From Nageia nagi (taxonomy: Eukaryota > Pinophyta), in contig JBITNC010000002.1 in the NCBI GenBank assembly GCA_050084985.1, positions 10,106,001 to 10,170,000 of the forward strand: 64,000 bases of DNA, written 5' to 3'. Under the pieces are notes generated by a model. That model made no database searches. It was given only the letters and a program-made list of their open reading frames with translations, and was not told where the DNA came from. Every line of letters begins with the position of its first letter. Position 1 is the stretch's first letter. Below, piece after piece: positions 1-9,873 of this stretch. Position numbers and translations under genes: made by a program.

Positions 1-24
1 AAACTTTGTTAATTTATTATGGTC

Positions 25-27
<3 letters not shown>

Positions 28-105
<78 letters not shown>
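28..105. repeat. (AT)n microsatellite
   Basis: An almost pure run of AT dinucleotides about 75 bases long, ending in ATTTAAAT. It is a simple-sequence repeat. Its length in the assembly may not be exact, because long AT runs are prone to slippage. Confidence 0.95.
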
Positions 106-107
<2 letters not shown>

Positions 108-530
108 AATTATTCTAAAAAAAATATCTCACAAGAGATAACCTTTTGAAAGTTGTTATAAAACACCCAATAAAATACACTAATATTTATTTAAAATTTC
201 AAAGGTTTTATAAAATAAAATAATAATATTCAAATCCTTTTGAATGAAGAATTTGAGATTTGGTAGTCAATAAATAAATTATTGTGGTCAAATAGAGTTG
301 TATAAAAAAATGGAGTTACAGCGATCAAGGATTGAGTTATCACATTTAGGAATAATGCAAAAGTTGAATTATCATACTTTGAGGTTGATGACATCAAGAG
401 AAGCTTTTTCATGATGCAGGATAAGGAAAAAGGCATAATGTCATACTTTTAAGATCATGATGTCAATAGAAAGGTAGTCATGATGTAGCACTAGGAGGAA
501 ATAGGGCAATGTCGTGCTTTTACAAGGATG
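106..530. other. Unrecognised AT-rich stretch
   Basis: No coding similarity was recognised on either strand. A segment near 139-172 (CTTTTGAAAGTTGTTATAAA and its flank) recurs near 1189-1216, so this stretch shares material with the sequence to its right and is probably transposon-derived. The only open reading frame, 230-436 on the minus strand, has no recognisable motif. Confidence 0.4.
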
Positions 531-2296
531 ACATGTAATATCCAAAATTATAATTAAAGCAATTTTTAGCTCATAAATCAAATTCAATCATGCATAATCA
601 TATCTGCAATTTATTTTGAAATTTAACATTCAAACCCTCAGAAATGGCATGCTTGATGGCATTTTTACAAAATAATTGCAATAATGGTATAACTAAAATT
701 AACCACAAAAAATGCAATGTAAAATGCCCAAACATGGACATCCCCTCTTAGAGGGAAAATATAACTAAAAAATATGTGAAATAGGAGTACCAATGATGGG
801 CAAATATTCCTTCAAGCTGCTATAATTCAAAATGATGAAGAACAAAGTCTTCAAGATGCTCCAATGCAACTCCTAAGATTTTGGGCACACCCCTAGACCT
901 TAGAAGGGTGAGAAGGGCACAAGCCTAACTCAAAAGATCAAGTATTGAAGTTCTCCAATGATGATCTTTAAGTGGTGCATTCCTCTTGCATTTTTAAGTG
1001 ATCAAACTGTAAGCACCTAAAAAATGCATTTTAGGCTGTGTTACAGTGTCATGTGGTCACCCATCATCTTTTGTCATCATTTTGGACCATTTTTATGGTC
1101 TTTTTTAGAATCATCCCTTTGTAGAATGATTTACCAATCATTCAAATAATTTGCTAATCATTCAAATAATTTACTAACCTGTTGAACCTTTTGAAAGTTG
1201 TTATAAAACACCCAATAATAATTTACCAATCATTCAAACCACATGACCCTCCTATCTTCAGCCAACATCTAGTTTGTCAGCTTGGATAGTTTTTAGGTTA
1301 TTCTCTTAGAGCTTGGTAACTCGATTAGTGGTCTCTCCTCTGAGTCTCCCTCCTATGCAGGTTGGAACACTAGATAATCTCCTAAATCTCTTGGTCATTC
1401 AAGGTGAAGCTCCTTGGGTAATGCAAAGCCACAAAACATTCACTCTCCCTCATCCTAGTAGGAACATTGAATCAACAAAACATTCTCCTTTGTACAACCA
1501 AGAATACATAGGTCTAGCAAGTATGAACTAAGCACATAATCAACTCCAATTAGCTAAGAGGAAAATAAACCAACGTAGAGGAGAGCAAATCAAAAAAGTA
1601 GATTAGCTAAGTAAGCAAGCAACAAATCAGCAGGGAAAGAGCATAGATCCTTTGTATCCTTTTGTATATACATTTGCATGCATTTTCTCTTAGCATATAG
1701 CATATTATTAGAGTAGATCATTTTTATCATAGGCATTTATTTATTTTCTATCACCCATTTTGGCTATGGGTTAGGGGTCTACATTCATTTAAGGAGGTCT
1801 AAAACCTCTCCTTAAAGATGCTATAGGGTCTTAAGGGACCATAGTGAAGAGATCCTTATTAACTCTTATCTACTATAGGTCTAGATAAGCAATCATCCAT
1901 CATCTAGCCCATCCAATACAAGAAACATTTGAGATGTTGTAGTGTGGCATCTTGAAGGATCATGTGTGGTCTTTGCATGCTCACACAAACATCATGAAAT
2001 ATCATCTCTAACATAATTGACTTGTTTTGACTTAAAAATAAAAATTACAAATATGACTTGGTCAACCAAAATTGTAAAATATAATCCCACATGGAGTGCC
2101 CCTTCTTAAGAGCATAAATTATACAAATTCACATCAAAATGGTGTGTGATAATGCCAAAACTATCAACATAACTCTTAAATACCCCTAAGTGCTGGAAAA
2201 CTACAAGGAAGAGGAGTCAAATGCTAGGAAATCATAATGAACAAGAACATCCAACTCCAAGTAGCAAGAATGAGTGAGATATTGAAATTGGGGACA
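531..2296 (-). mobile_element. Probable 3' LTR region of chromovirus B, boundaries uncertain
   Basis: This stretch lies directly downstream, in minus-strand terms, of the chromodomain and polypurine-rich end of element B. The minus strand just after the polypurine tract reads TGTCCCCAATTTC, which would be an LTR start, so the LTR would end at 2296 on the plus strand. The far edge is not defined: a TGTAATATCC at 534 could be an edge of this or of another element. I found no second copy of this LTR in the window, so the call rests on position. Short direct repeats of about 20 bp (ATCATTCAAATAATTT units) lie at 1136-1180. No gene was recognised. Confidence 0.4.
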
Positions 2297-3161
2297 TTAT
2301 AAGTTTTCCCCTCCCAAATTGCTTATCCCTAAGCAATTCAAGGTTGAATGTGCAAGGATATTTAATTCTTCCCAAGTAGCATCTTCAATTGGAAAGCCCT
2401 TCCATTTCACCAAGTACTCCTTGATGATCCTTTTTCTCATATTTTTTTCTCTAATCTCTAAGATAGCTTTAGGTTACAAAATATATTTTCCTTCATCATC
2501 AAGTGGTGGCAACTCAATGGAAGGAATAATGTGATATCCAAGGGCTTTTTTTAGGTATGAAACATTGAAAATAGTGTGAATTATATTATTTTTGATAACT
2601 CTAACTCATATGTTACCTCTCCAATCCTAGGTATGACCATGTAAGGACCATAAAACCATAGTTTTAGATTTTCTACTCTACCTTTCTTCAATGTGGACTA
2701 TTTTTAGGGGTAAAACCTTAAGTATAACACATCTCCAACCTCAAAATGGCACTCAATCCTTTTCTGGTCCACACATTTATTTTGTTATTCTTATGCAAGA
2801 TGAATATTATTCTTCAATGTCTTCATGATATCTCATCTCTCCTACATAAACTCTTTGGCTTTAGAAACTCCATTATCATCAATCAACATGGTTAGGAACA
2901 TCATATCCACACAAGGCCATGAATGGAGACATTTTTATGGATAAATAATATAAATAATTGTAAATAAAATCCTAAGTGTAGCCACTTATTCCATGTACTT
3001 TACTACCTAAAAATATAGTTTCTTAAGTAACCTTCCACCCATATGTTCACAATTTCAATTTGGTCATCTGTTGTGGATGATAGCTTATACTTGGAGTCAA
3101 ATTTATATCACATAGTATGACCAATCCTTTACAGTATATGCTTACAAACATGTTGTACTTG
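2297..3161 (-). pseudogene. Ty3/gypsy element B: integrase C-terminal half and chromodomain (relic)
   Basis: Read on the minus strand, this is the end of a chromovirus pol gene. Around 2320-2430 it encodes a chromodomain with the core EYLVKWKGFPIEDATWEE, the histone-reading module that some Ty3/gypsy integrases carry at the C-terminus. Around 2560-2760 comes the preceding integrase segment, with FEVGD, an FYGP-like turn and a RIGEVTYELEL stretch typical of Tekay/Del-type elements. From 2760 to 3156 there are broken remnants of the integrase core, including a YHPQ motif. Several stops and frameshifts interrupt it. The polypurine tract GGGAGGGGAAAA (minus strand) lies at about 2301-2315. The reading is cut at 3162 by element A and resumes at 10776. 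Confidence 0.85.
3157..3161. repeat. Target-site duplication of element A, left copy (ACTTG)
   Basis: ACTTG immediately before the TG of the left LTR matches ACTTG at 10771-10775 immediately after the CA of the right LTR. This proves both LTR boundaries and shows that A inserted as one unit into the integrase of element B. Confidence 0.95.
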
Positions 3162-4058
3162 TGTTTACAAATAAAATTGAATTTGCAAATAAATAAACAA
3201 GCAAATATCTACAAACTCAATATTATCTGTATTTAAGCTACTGATAGCAATTTATTCTAGATAACAATAAACAACATAACCAATTCAGAAGTGTAATTGT
3301 ACCAACCAAGACTGTAATTTGTGTACTTACCTCACAGAATGTACCTGACAATGAAAGATGCAGATATTGGTGATGTACTGATGATGAGCTACCTTTCCAA
3401 CAGCATCGTAACCTGCAAGGATGCCAAAAGAGGACCGCAGGCGGTCCGTTTCAGTGATATAACAGCACCGATGGTGTTCTTTCGTTCACGAAGGAGCATC
3501 GGTGGCCTTTGTTTTGATAGCTTTGACCTCTCAGTTAGGTCCAGATCTTTAGTATAGATATCTCAGATAGCAGTATAATATCAGAATTGATCATAGATGT
3601 CAGGAGAGCTCGCGTAAGGAAGCACACAAACCACAGCCTTGTAGGCGGTACCAAGAGATACCTTAAGGGGTAGCCACTTACAAGACCATACGCGGGATCA
3701 TGTGTATCCTTGTTATTGTGGACTTACTATTAGATCCCTTATTTATATAGATAATAGATAATACCGCCCATAGGTCGGCATGCATCCACATAAATAAGGT
3801 TAATTCACAAGATTTAAGATAAACACATCAATAAACAAGATAATTCATGCAATATTCAAGATAACCCATGCAATATTCAAGATAACCCATGCAATATTCA
3901 AGATAACCCATGCAATATTCAAGATAACCCATACAATATTCATATTCAAGCCAAACATTGATATTATCACTTTAATCCATTCAAGACATATAGTTAGGCT
4001 AAGCATATTTCATTAATTTATTAATTTAAAAGCATAAAATCATTTTTATGTGTTAACA
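3162..4058 (-). repeat. Element A 3' LTR (left copy)
   Basis: It starts TGTTTACAAATAAA and ends ATGTGTTAACA, and is colinear with 9874-10770. It holds a perfect inverted repeat (GGACCGC at 3432-3438 and GCGGTCC at 3441-3447), a 21-bp tandem array and a minus-strand TATA-like box at 3740-3750. It keeps several CpG sites that the right copy has lost to TpG or CpA. Confidence 0.95.
3838..3945. repeat. 21-bp tandem repeat inside the element A LTR
   Basis: Four to five head-to-tail units of GCAATATTCAAGATAACCCA plus T. The same array with the same copy number is present in the right LTR at about 10550-10645, so it predates insertion. One unit of the right copy differs (CAACATAA). No spacers are present, so this is not a CRISPR. 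Confidence 0.9.
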
Positions 4059-4075
4059 GATGCCCCACTTTGGAT
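4059..4075 (-). other. Element A polypurine tract
   Basis: On the minus strand this reads CCAAAGTGGGGCATC directly before the TGTTAACA of the 3' LTR. AAAGTGGGGCA is the expected purine-rich primer for plus-strand DNA synthesis and supports the minus-strand orientation of A. Confidence 0.75.
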
Positions 4076-4530
4076 GTGAAATCGAAAGAATCATGAGGTG
4101 ACTTGAGATTTTGCATTCAAAGTAAAACACAATATCATAGCAAACAATTTTGATAAGCAATGATAAACATTAACCATTCTAAACTTAAACAACATCATGA
4201 TAAAGCTAGATATAGGTTGAGAGAACTCCCTTTTGATATTACCTTGGGCATGCTTTCCCCTTGCGTTTTGCTGTAGGAGGTGATAGCCTGATATGTCTGA
4301 TAGCCTGATAACCTTGCTGCGATGTTGATGACCCAAGACAACAAACTTGACAACACACATGACAATGATAGGACAGACAACTTGACCGCACATGTCGACC
4401 GACCGACAACTTGACAAGACCATATCACAAGACCAAACATGACAACACACATGACAAGACATGATAACACACATGACCAATTCATAAGACAAGACATGAT
4501 AACCATAACCACACATAGGCACACATAGGG

Positions 4531-5108
4531 GAGAGCTAAGTTCCACACAACTGAGCCTTCGCACCAAGAGGTGTCCTCCAGTTGCATAAGAACCGAACTC
4601 CGCAAAATAATGATAAGCTGATATGTGAGAGCTAAGTTCCACACAACTGAGCCTTTGCACAAAGAAGTATACTGCAGTTGCATAAGAACCGAACTCCACA
4701 AAATAATGATAAGCTGATATGTGAGAGCTAAGTTCCACACAACTGAGCCTTCGCACAAAGAAATATACTGCAGTTGCATAAGAACCGAACTCCACAAAAT
4801 AATGATAAGCTGATATGTGAGAGCTAAGTTCCACACAACTGAGCCTTCGTACAAAGAAGTATACTGCAGTTGCATAAGAACCGAACTTCGCAAAATAATG
4901 ATAAGCTGATATGTGAGAGCTAAGTTCCACACAACTGAGCCTTCGCACAAAGAAGTATACTGTAGTTGCATAAGAACCGAACTCCACAAAACAAGTGATA
5001 AGCTGATATGTGAGAGCTAAGTTCCACACAATTGAGCCTTCGCACAAAGAAGTATACTACAGTTGCATAAGAACCGAACTTCGTAAAACAAGTGATAAAC
5101 TGATGAAG
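4531..5108. repeat. 96-bp tandem repeat array (six units)
   Basis: Units begin with GAGAGCTAAGTTCC at 4531, 4627, 4723, 4819, 4915 and 5012, spaced 96, 96, 96, 96 and 97 bases. The units are nearly identical. Because 96 is divisible by 3, stops are spaced out and long repetitive minus-strand frames appear (4091-5047 and 4195-4989). I take these as by-products of the repeat, not proteins. The array lies between the 5' end of the antisense PMD gene and the 3' LTR of A, the position where Tat/Ogre elements often carry tandem repeats. Confidence 0.95.
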
Positions 5109-5127
5109 CTGACACTCCACCAAGAGG

Positions 5128-5440
5128 CATGATAAACTGATAATGGGAGCTGGAACTCCACTCATAGGCACAACAAGTTGATCACGGGAGCTAGGACTCC
5201 ATTCATAAGCACATGATAAGCTGACTATGGGAGCTGGACTCCACTCATAGGCACATGATAAGCTGACTATGGGAGCTGGACTCCACTCATAGGCACAACA
5301 AATTGATCACGGGAGCTGGGACTCCACTCATAAGCATGATAATTTGACCACGGGAGCTGGAACTCCACTCATAAGCACATGATAAGCTGACTATGGGAGC
5401 TGGACTCCACTCACAAGCATGATAATCTGATCACTCAGGT
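5128..5440. repeat. About 42-bp tandem repeat array (seven or more units)
   Basis: Units contain GGGAGCTGGACTCCACTCAT and recur with the GGGAGC at 5145, 5186, 5229, 5271, 5311, 5352 and 5395 (spacing 40-43). The unit resembles part of the 96-bp unit (GATAAGCTGA plus a GAGCT-AACTCC core), which suggests both arrays grew from the same ancestral sequence. Confidence 0.9.
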
Positions 5441-5747
5441 CTGTAAACATGAAACTCAAAGCAATATTCTTCTGGATATAACATTGACCAAACACCTATG
5501 ATGCACTCATGATACTTAATAAATTGATTTTTTGGATAAAAAAATGCAGGCAGTCCTTTCTCACTGACTTAGAATGTCGATGATCTTCACTAAGGCTGTG
5601 GGCAGTCCTTTCCTTAAAGATTCATCAAAAATCATGAAAATCACGTCCCTACGAATCACCCCTAGATTCCAGACTGATGCCTAATTACTGGTCTACGTGC
5701 ACCAAACACTCAAATTGAAATTTATCTTAAAGTGTGTGCCCTAACCT

Positions 5748-5764
5748 TTTTATAAAAGGGGCCC
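5748..5764 (+). promoter_or_regulatory. TATA box of the antisense PMD gene
   Basis: TTTTTATAAAAGGGGCCCC is a near-consensus plant TATA box (TATAAAAG) on the plus strand, opposite to the direction of element A. Roughly 30 bases downstream begins a pyrimidine-rich leader, and the PMD reading frame starts about 630 bases further on after a candidate intron. No transcript data are available, so the start site is inferred. Confidence 0.6.
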
Positions 5765-5973
5765 CACCCTTCCTCATTTGTTCCCCTTATCATTTTCATA
5801 GCTGAGAGCATCCTTGAGTTTGAGAAACTGATTCAGAGAGATTTAGCTGGTGCTTTTGTCACTATCGCAAGATAATTCTTCCTGTATTGCTGTGCTACAC
5901 GCTATGGCCCTATCGATCACATGCTGAGATGGACACAGAGCTACCTTGGTGGCTGGTTCTCCTGCTGGTCATC

Positions 5974-6370
5974 AGGTGCACTACCTCTTCTACCTTTTTC
6001 TTGCTATGTTTTTGTTTGTCTTCAAGTTTTAGCTACCCATACACTAGTTTTTTCGAATTACCCCTAGGGTTTTCCTATTACATACCCTAGCCCTATGTTT
6101 TTCTCTTTTTAGTCTATTTTTTGAACTTTTGGTACCATGGTTGCCCTATGCTTACCCATATGAACCTGCACCCCAAATTTTACCACCCTTACTCACAGAA
6201 ACAGGACCGCTGGCGATCCTTTCTGCCCTAGTTTGGATCGTGGGCGATCCTTCTCCCCTGACATAGACTGTGGGTGGTCCTCTTTTTCCTGTACTATTAT
6301 TTTTTTTTTTTTGCTATTTGTGTTTCACATCTTGATACTGACTTGCCTTCTGTCATTCTTTTCTTGCAGA
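5974..6370 (+). other. Leader with candidate 5' intron of the PMD gene
   Basis: No PMD-like coding was recognised here. A possible donor (ATCAG then GTGCAC near 5974) and a strong acceptor (CATTCTTTTCTTGCAG ending at 6369) would remove about 395 bases and join a leader exon to the exon holding the PMD start. Three imperfect copies of a GGGCGATCCTT-like segment lie at 6200-6285; similar words occur elsewhere in A (5550-5610, 8400-8430) and in its LTR. The donor is a guess. Confidence 0.35.
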
Positions 6371-6384
6371 TCCGCGCATACCTT

Positions 6385-8175
6385 ATGCGACCATCCGGCA
6401 AGAGTACCGCCTTCACCACTACCCAATAGTGGCCCCAAACTGATGTAGCCTGGAGCATTCTAGAGGATATTTCATTCAACCACCTTGCATTTGCTGACTA
6501 TGTGTTTCATGACCGCAACATGCTTACAGCTTTGATGGAGAGGTGGGATCCAAATTCCAACACCTTTCACCTTCCTACCGGTGAAATTACAGTGACCCTA
6601 GAGGATATCTACAGGATCACTAGACTTCCTATCAAGGGGAAACTAGTGAACATGATTCCTGTTCTGAGCTTGGAACAGGTAGAGGTATGGGCTACATGGC
6701 TGACAGGATCAAATGAAGTAAATCATAGAAAGAGGGGTGTGTCCCTAGTGAGACATGTGCCAGAGGACCCTCCAACACGGGGTGACCTATGGATGAGGCT
6801 CCTCATTGCCTGCCTTCTAGATGCTATTGTCTATCCAGATAAGAGCAGTGAGACTTTCCCAGTGGGTATGATCCCTATCATTCAAGACATGGTTATACAC
6901 AGACAGCGATATGCATGGTGCCCCACAATACTGGCACAACTTTATCATGATCTCCACAGCTTTGCAGAAGTGGAGAGAAAAGGGAGACAGGTGGCTCACT
7001 CTATGATACTGCAGGTGTGGGCCTATGAACACATCACTATTTTTAGACCGATAATACTACCCCTAGACCAGCTGGATGATGCACCCACCTGGCAACAGTG
7101 GGCGACGATCGAGGTACCAGACTTCCCTAGCATAGACCTAGAGGGATGGCGTGTGCGACTTGACCTACTACAAGAGGTATAGATCTACTGACGTCCTTAT
7201 CAGGGAGGTGTACCAGAGTGGGAGGAAGACCTACAGGAGATGACATGGGTAAGACACCCTACCTACTTACAGGCACGTAGGGCCTTAGTGGAGCCGTATA
7301 GACCAGAGTGGGTACTCCATCAATTCAACCTCTAGTAGGGTATACCAGATGATTGTAGGATAGTGGTGTGCTACTATCGTAGCAGGCACCTCCCAGAGGA
7401 TTACGAGCCAGTACCGGACTAGGATTTAGACTGGGAGTCCCCCAACGAGGACTCTGACTATGATGTCAATGATGACATAGATGGACCCGATCACACAGAG
7501 GACTATCTAGACTGGTGGAGAACACACCGTCCTCACCACATAGGCATTCACGATGCTGACACGGGTGACTATGCATGGGAGGATGAGGACACAGGAGACA
7601 CAGAGACCGGATGGGATACTCCCTTCACCATAGGAGGATGGGGAGGAGAGAGTAGCTCTACATACGCTCATGACACATCTCTAGATGCAGGTCATGACGA
7701 CAATGAGGAGACTGATCCAAACCAGGATGAACCTAAGTATAACACAGAATCAGATTGGGAGGATGAAGACTACGATGAAGATGATGATGGTAACCTACTT
7801 TCTCTTTTACTTTGCTTTGACTTTCTATTTCTTCATAATACACAAGGAACTAACATAATATGTTTATGCTATGGCACAGATCTTGAGGTTGAGATGGCTA
7901 GGCTGCATGGCCAAATTGGTCAGAAGGATGAGGAGATTAGAGAGCTCCAGGGCTGTCTACGGTTTAGAGGAGGATATTATGCTGGTATCTATCAGGACTT
8001 ACAGGCAGCCAACAAAGAAATCAAGGTCCTCTATGAGTAGCTTCGCCAGGCTGAGAGACAGATCGGTGAGGAGAAGGCACGCGTAGAGAAGTACAAGGCA
8101 CGGTGCAGGGGTGGCACATCTAGCAGGGCTACTAGCTCCAGCATGGGGGGTGGGGGGTCTAGTAGGAGATTTTAA
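6385..8175 (+). pseudogene. Plant mobile domain (PMD) gene, antisense inside element A, seven stop codons
   Basis: One plus-strand frame runs from an ATG at 6385 to a TAA at 8173, interrupted by one GT-AG intron (7790-7879, 90 bp, with a CTAAC branch-like site). The first 270 or so codons match the plant mobile domain (aminotransferase-like PMD, as in MAIN/MAIL1-type proteins): the start of the domain shows FADYVFHDRNMLTALMERW, then NTFHLPTGEITVTLEDIYR. PMD proteins act in chromatin and silencing. A strongly acidic segment rich in D and E follows (about 7430-7789). After the intron comes a likely coiled coil (MARLHGQIGQKDEEIRELQ) and a Gly/Ser/Arg tail. In-frame stops are at 6427, 7180, 7189, 7333, 7336, 7420 and 8038: six TAG and one TGA, each one C-to-T step from CAG or CGA. 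There is no frameshift. The longest clean stretch is 6430-7179. The gene was probably intact when A inserted. Confidence 0.85.
7790..7879 (+). other. Intron of the PMD gene
   Basis: The donor GGTAACC follows an acidic run of GAT codons and the acceptor is ATGGCACAG. Removing the 90 bases joins the acidic tail to the coiled-coil exon in frame, forming a GAT codon across the junction. Left in, it would insert hydrophobic, phenylalanine- and leucine-rich residues unlike either side. An intron in a gene antisense to the element is expected, because splicing would not act on the sense genomic RNA. Confidence 0.6.
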
Positions 8176-8644
8176 ATCATTCTATGTAATCTCATCCAGT
8201 TTGCATTGTAAACAAAAACATTTTGATCATGATATATATAAAACACAAACTTTGGTACCTGATTTATTCTTTGTACATGTACTTGTGATGCGTGAATTTG
8301 ATGTTCCGTGATCCTCAAGGATGAATGCCAATGATATAACCTAAAATTCTAACCTTTCATGTTGCAAATGTACTTGGAATCTTTTGCTTTTCCCCATTTT
8401 CCCTTGGAAGAGCACCGTCGGTGGTCCTTTTCTCACGAAATACAACACCGATGCTCCTGTTATGACTTCATGAAACCTCCTAATCTCTTAACCCTAACGT
8501 CTGCTAGAGACCTGAACTAACTGCTAGCTTTCTTCTCTTTTTTTTTTTTTTACATATTTTGATCTACCAAATGATACCTCCGGAGGGCCTGGAGCTCCCA
8601 CTGGAGCTAACTTCGCAAGCATCTTCCAGAAAGATCATATTAAT
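8176..8644. other. Spacer between convergent PMD gene and gag of element A
   Basis: The 3' ends of the plus-strand PMD gene and the minus-strand gag face each other here. AT-rich sequence at 8190-8260 could hold polyadenylation signals for the PMD transcript. A pyrimidine run lies at 8532-8551. A GGTGGTCCTTTTCTCACG word (8412-8430) echoes the LTR. No other coding was seen. Confidence 0.5.
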
Positions 8645-9782
8645 TTGCTATTCTTCTCCTGTATCTTTGCCCTTTGCTGGACATACATAGAATCCATCCT
8701 CTATGAGCTTCTGTATTCTATCCCTAAGATTTCCACATCCATTAGTAGCATGGCCTTTAGTCTGATGATATTCACAATATCTATCTTCCTTATACCAATG
8801 GGGTTTTTCTGCTGTTGGATCTTCTTCACGCTTCGGTAAAGGTTGTAATAACCCTTTTTCCACAAGGTATTTTAGGATATTTCTTGGAGGTATGGGAAAT
8901 CTCACATATCTCTTTTCCTTCATCTCACTTGTCTTCTCAGCCACATGGATAGCTTTCTCTTTCTTTGGCGATTGTGGTTTCTTATCCTTTGCTTTTGTCT
9001 TATCACTATTACCATATTTTACAAGCCCTAGCTTCACAAGGACTTTTTCTTTCTCTAGCAGCTTATACGTCATATCAGAAAATGTGAGATGTGTATAATC
9101 GATAACATATGATTATAAGGGCAATATAACTGCTTCTTTGAACAAAGTTATTTACCTCTTTTTCCATTAATCTGGTCTTCACTTGCTGCCATGTCTTCTT
9201 AAACCTTACAACAAATTTGTCTAGTTGCTCATCACTGTCTTGTTTGATAGCACATAAATCTGATAGCATAACTTCCTTCTTGATGTTATGCTTATATTGC
9301 TCCAAAAACAAATTACTGAACTCTTCAAATGATGTGATGGACCCTTCAGGTAATGCATAAAACCATTCTCGGGCATCTCCTTCCAAGCTCTGGGGGAAGA
9401 ATTTAGCTTGCAATCTTTGGTCTATACCAATTTTGAGTTCACATTCATCCTTAAATCCTTGTATATGTCTTCTTGGGTCTCCTTCCCCATTGAACTTACT
9501 GAAATTTGGCTCTTTGTAGTCGGATGGTGGCATGTGTCTACGAATCTCATCACATAAGGGACTACCAAATTCGAAAGAATCATTGGGCGGCGTTGATCTC
9601 CTTGCCAATCTATCTATCTGCCTCTGCATACCTTCCATAGTAGCCTGAAAATTACTATTATCACCCTCGGTGCTATTTTGCATTCCTCCAGACCCCTCTG
9701 GATCATCATGTCTGATTTCTACCAATAATTCATCCAAATCCCTTTTTGAAAGACTACGCAAGAATAACTTAAGCTGCTCCAT
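8645..9782 (-). pseudogene. Element A gag (Tat/Ogre-like), one frameshift and one stop
   Basis: The minus-strand ATG at 9782 opens a capsid-type gag. Residues near the middle show the retrotransposon gag core: NFSKFNGEGDPRRHIQGFKD, then FFPQSLEGDAREWFYALPEG. The first frame ends near 9075. Around 9116-9145 the frame shifts by one base and passes a TAA at 9113-9115, then reading resumes from about 9110 to 8645. The C-terminal part is basic and contains the C-H-H-C pattern CEYHQTKGHATNGC typical of Tat gag proteins in place of a classical zinc knuckle. No pol frame follows; the next sequence is the antisense PMD gene. Gag would package element RNA into virus-like particles. Confidence 0.88.
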
Positions 9783-9852
9783 ACTCAAAATACTCACAAA
9801 ATAGATGTTAGTCTTAACTAAAACCTTTAGGGTTTTAGTATAATGATGTGCA

Positions 9853-9871
9853 GTTCATGTCGGGTTCACCA
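9853..9871 (-). other. Element A primer-binding site
   Basis: The minus strand reads TGGTGAACCCGACATGAAC, two bases after the end of the 5' LTR. The TGG start and the spacing are right for a tRNA 3' end primer. It is not the initiator-methionine type seen in F and G. I cannot name the tRNA without a search. Confidence 0.75.
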
Positions 9872-9873
9872 AA

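Noticed and set aside
4091-5047. Long repetitive minus-strand ORFs (318 and 264 codons) with Cys/Tyr-rich 32-residue repeats
   Set aside because: They arise because the 96-bp tandem unit is a multiple of three; two different frames are open at once and neither shows conservation or a sensible start.
4531-5440. Possible CRISPR-like array
   Set aside because: The units are contiguous, without unique spacers, and the setting is a plant retrotransposon.
6385-8175. PMD gene as a host gene
   Set aside because: It lies wholly between the PBS and PPT of an element with a matching target-site duplication, so it moved with the element.
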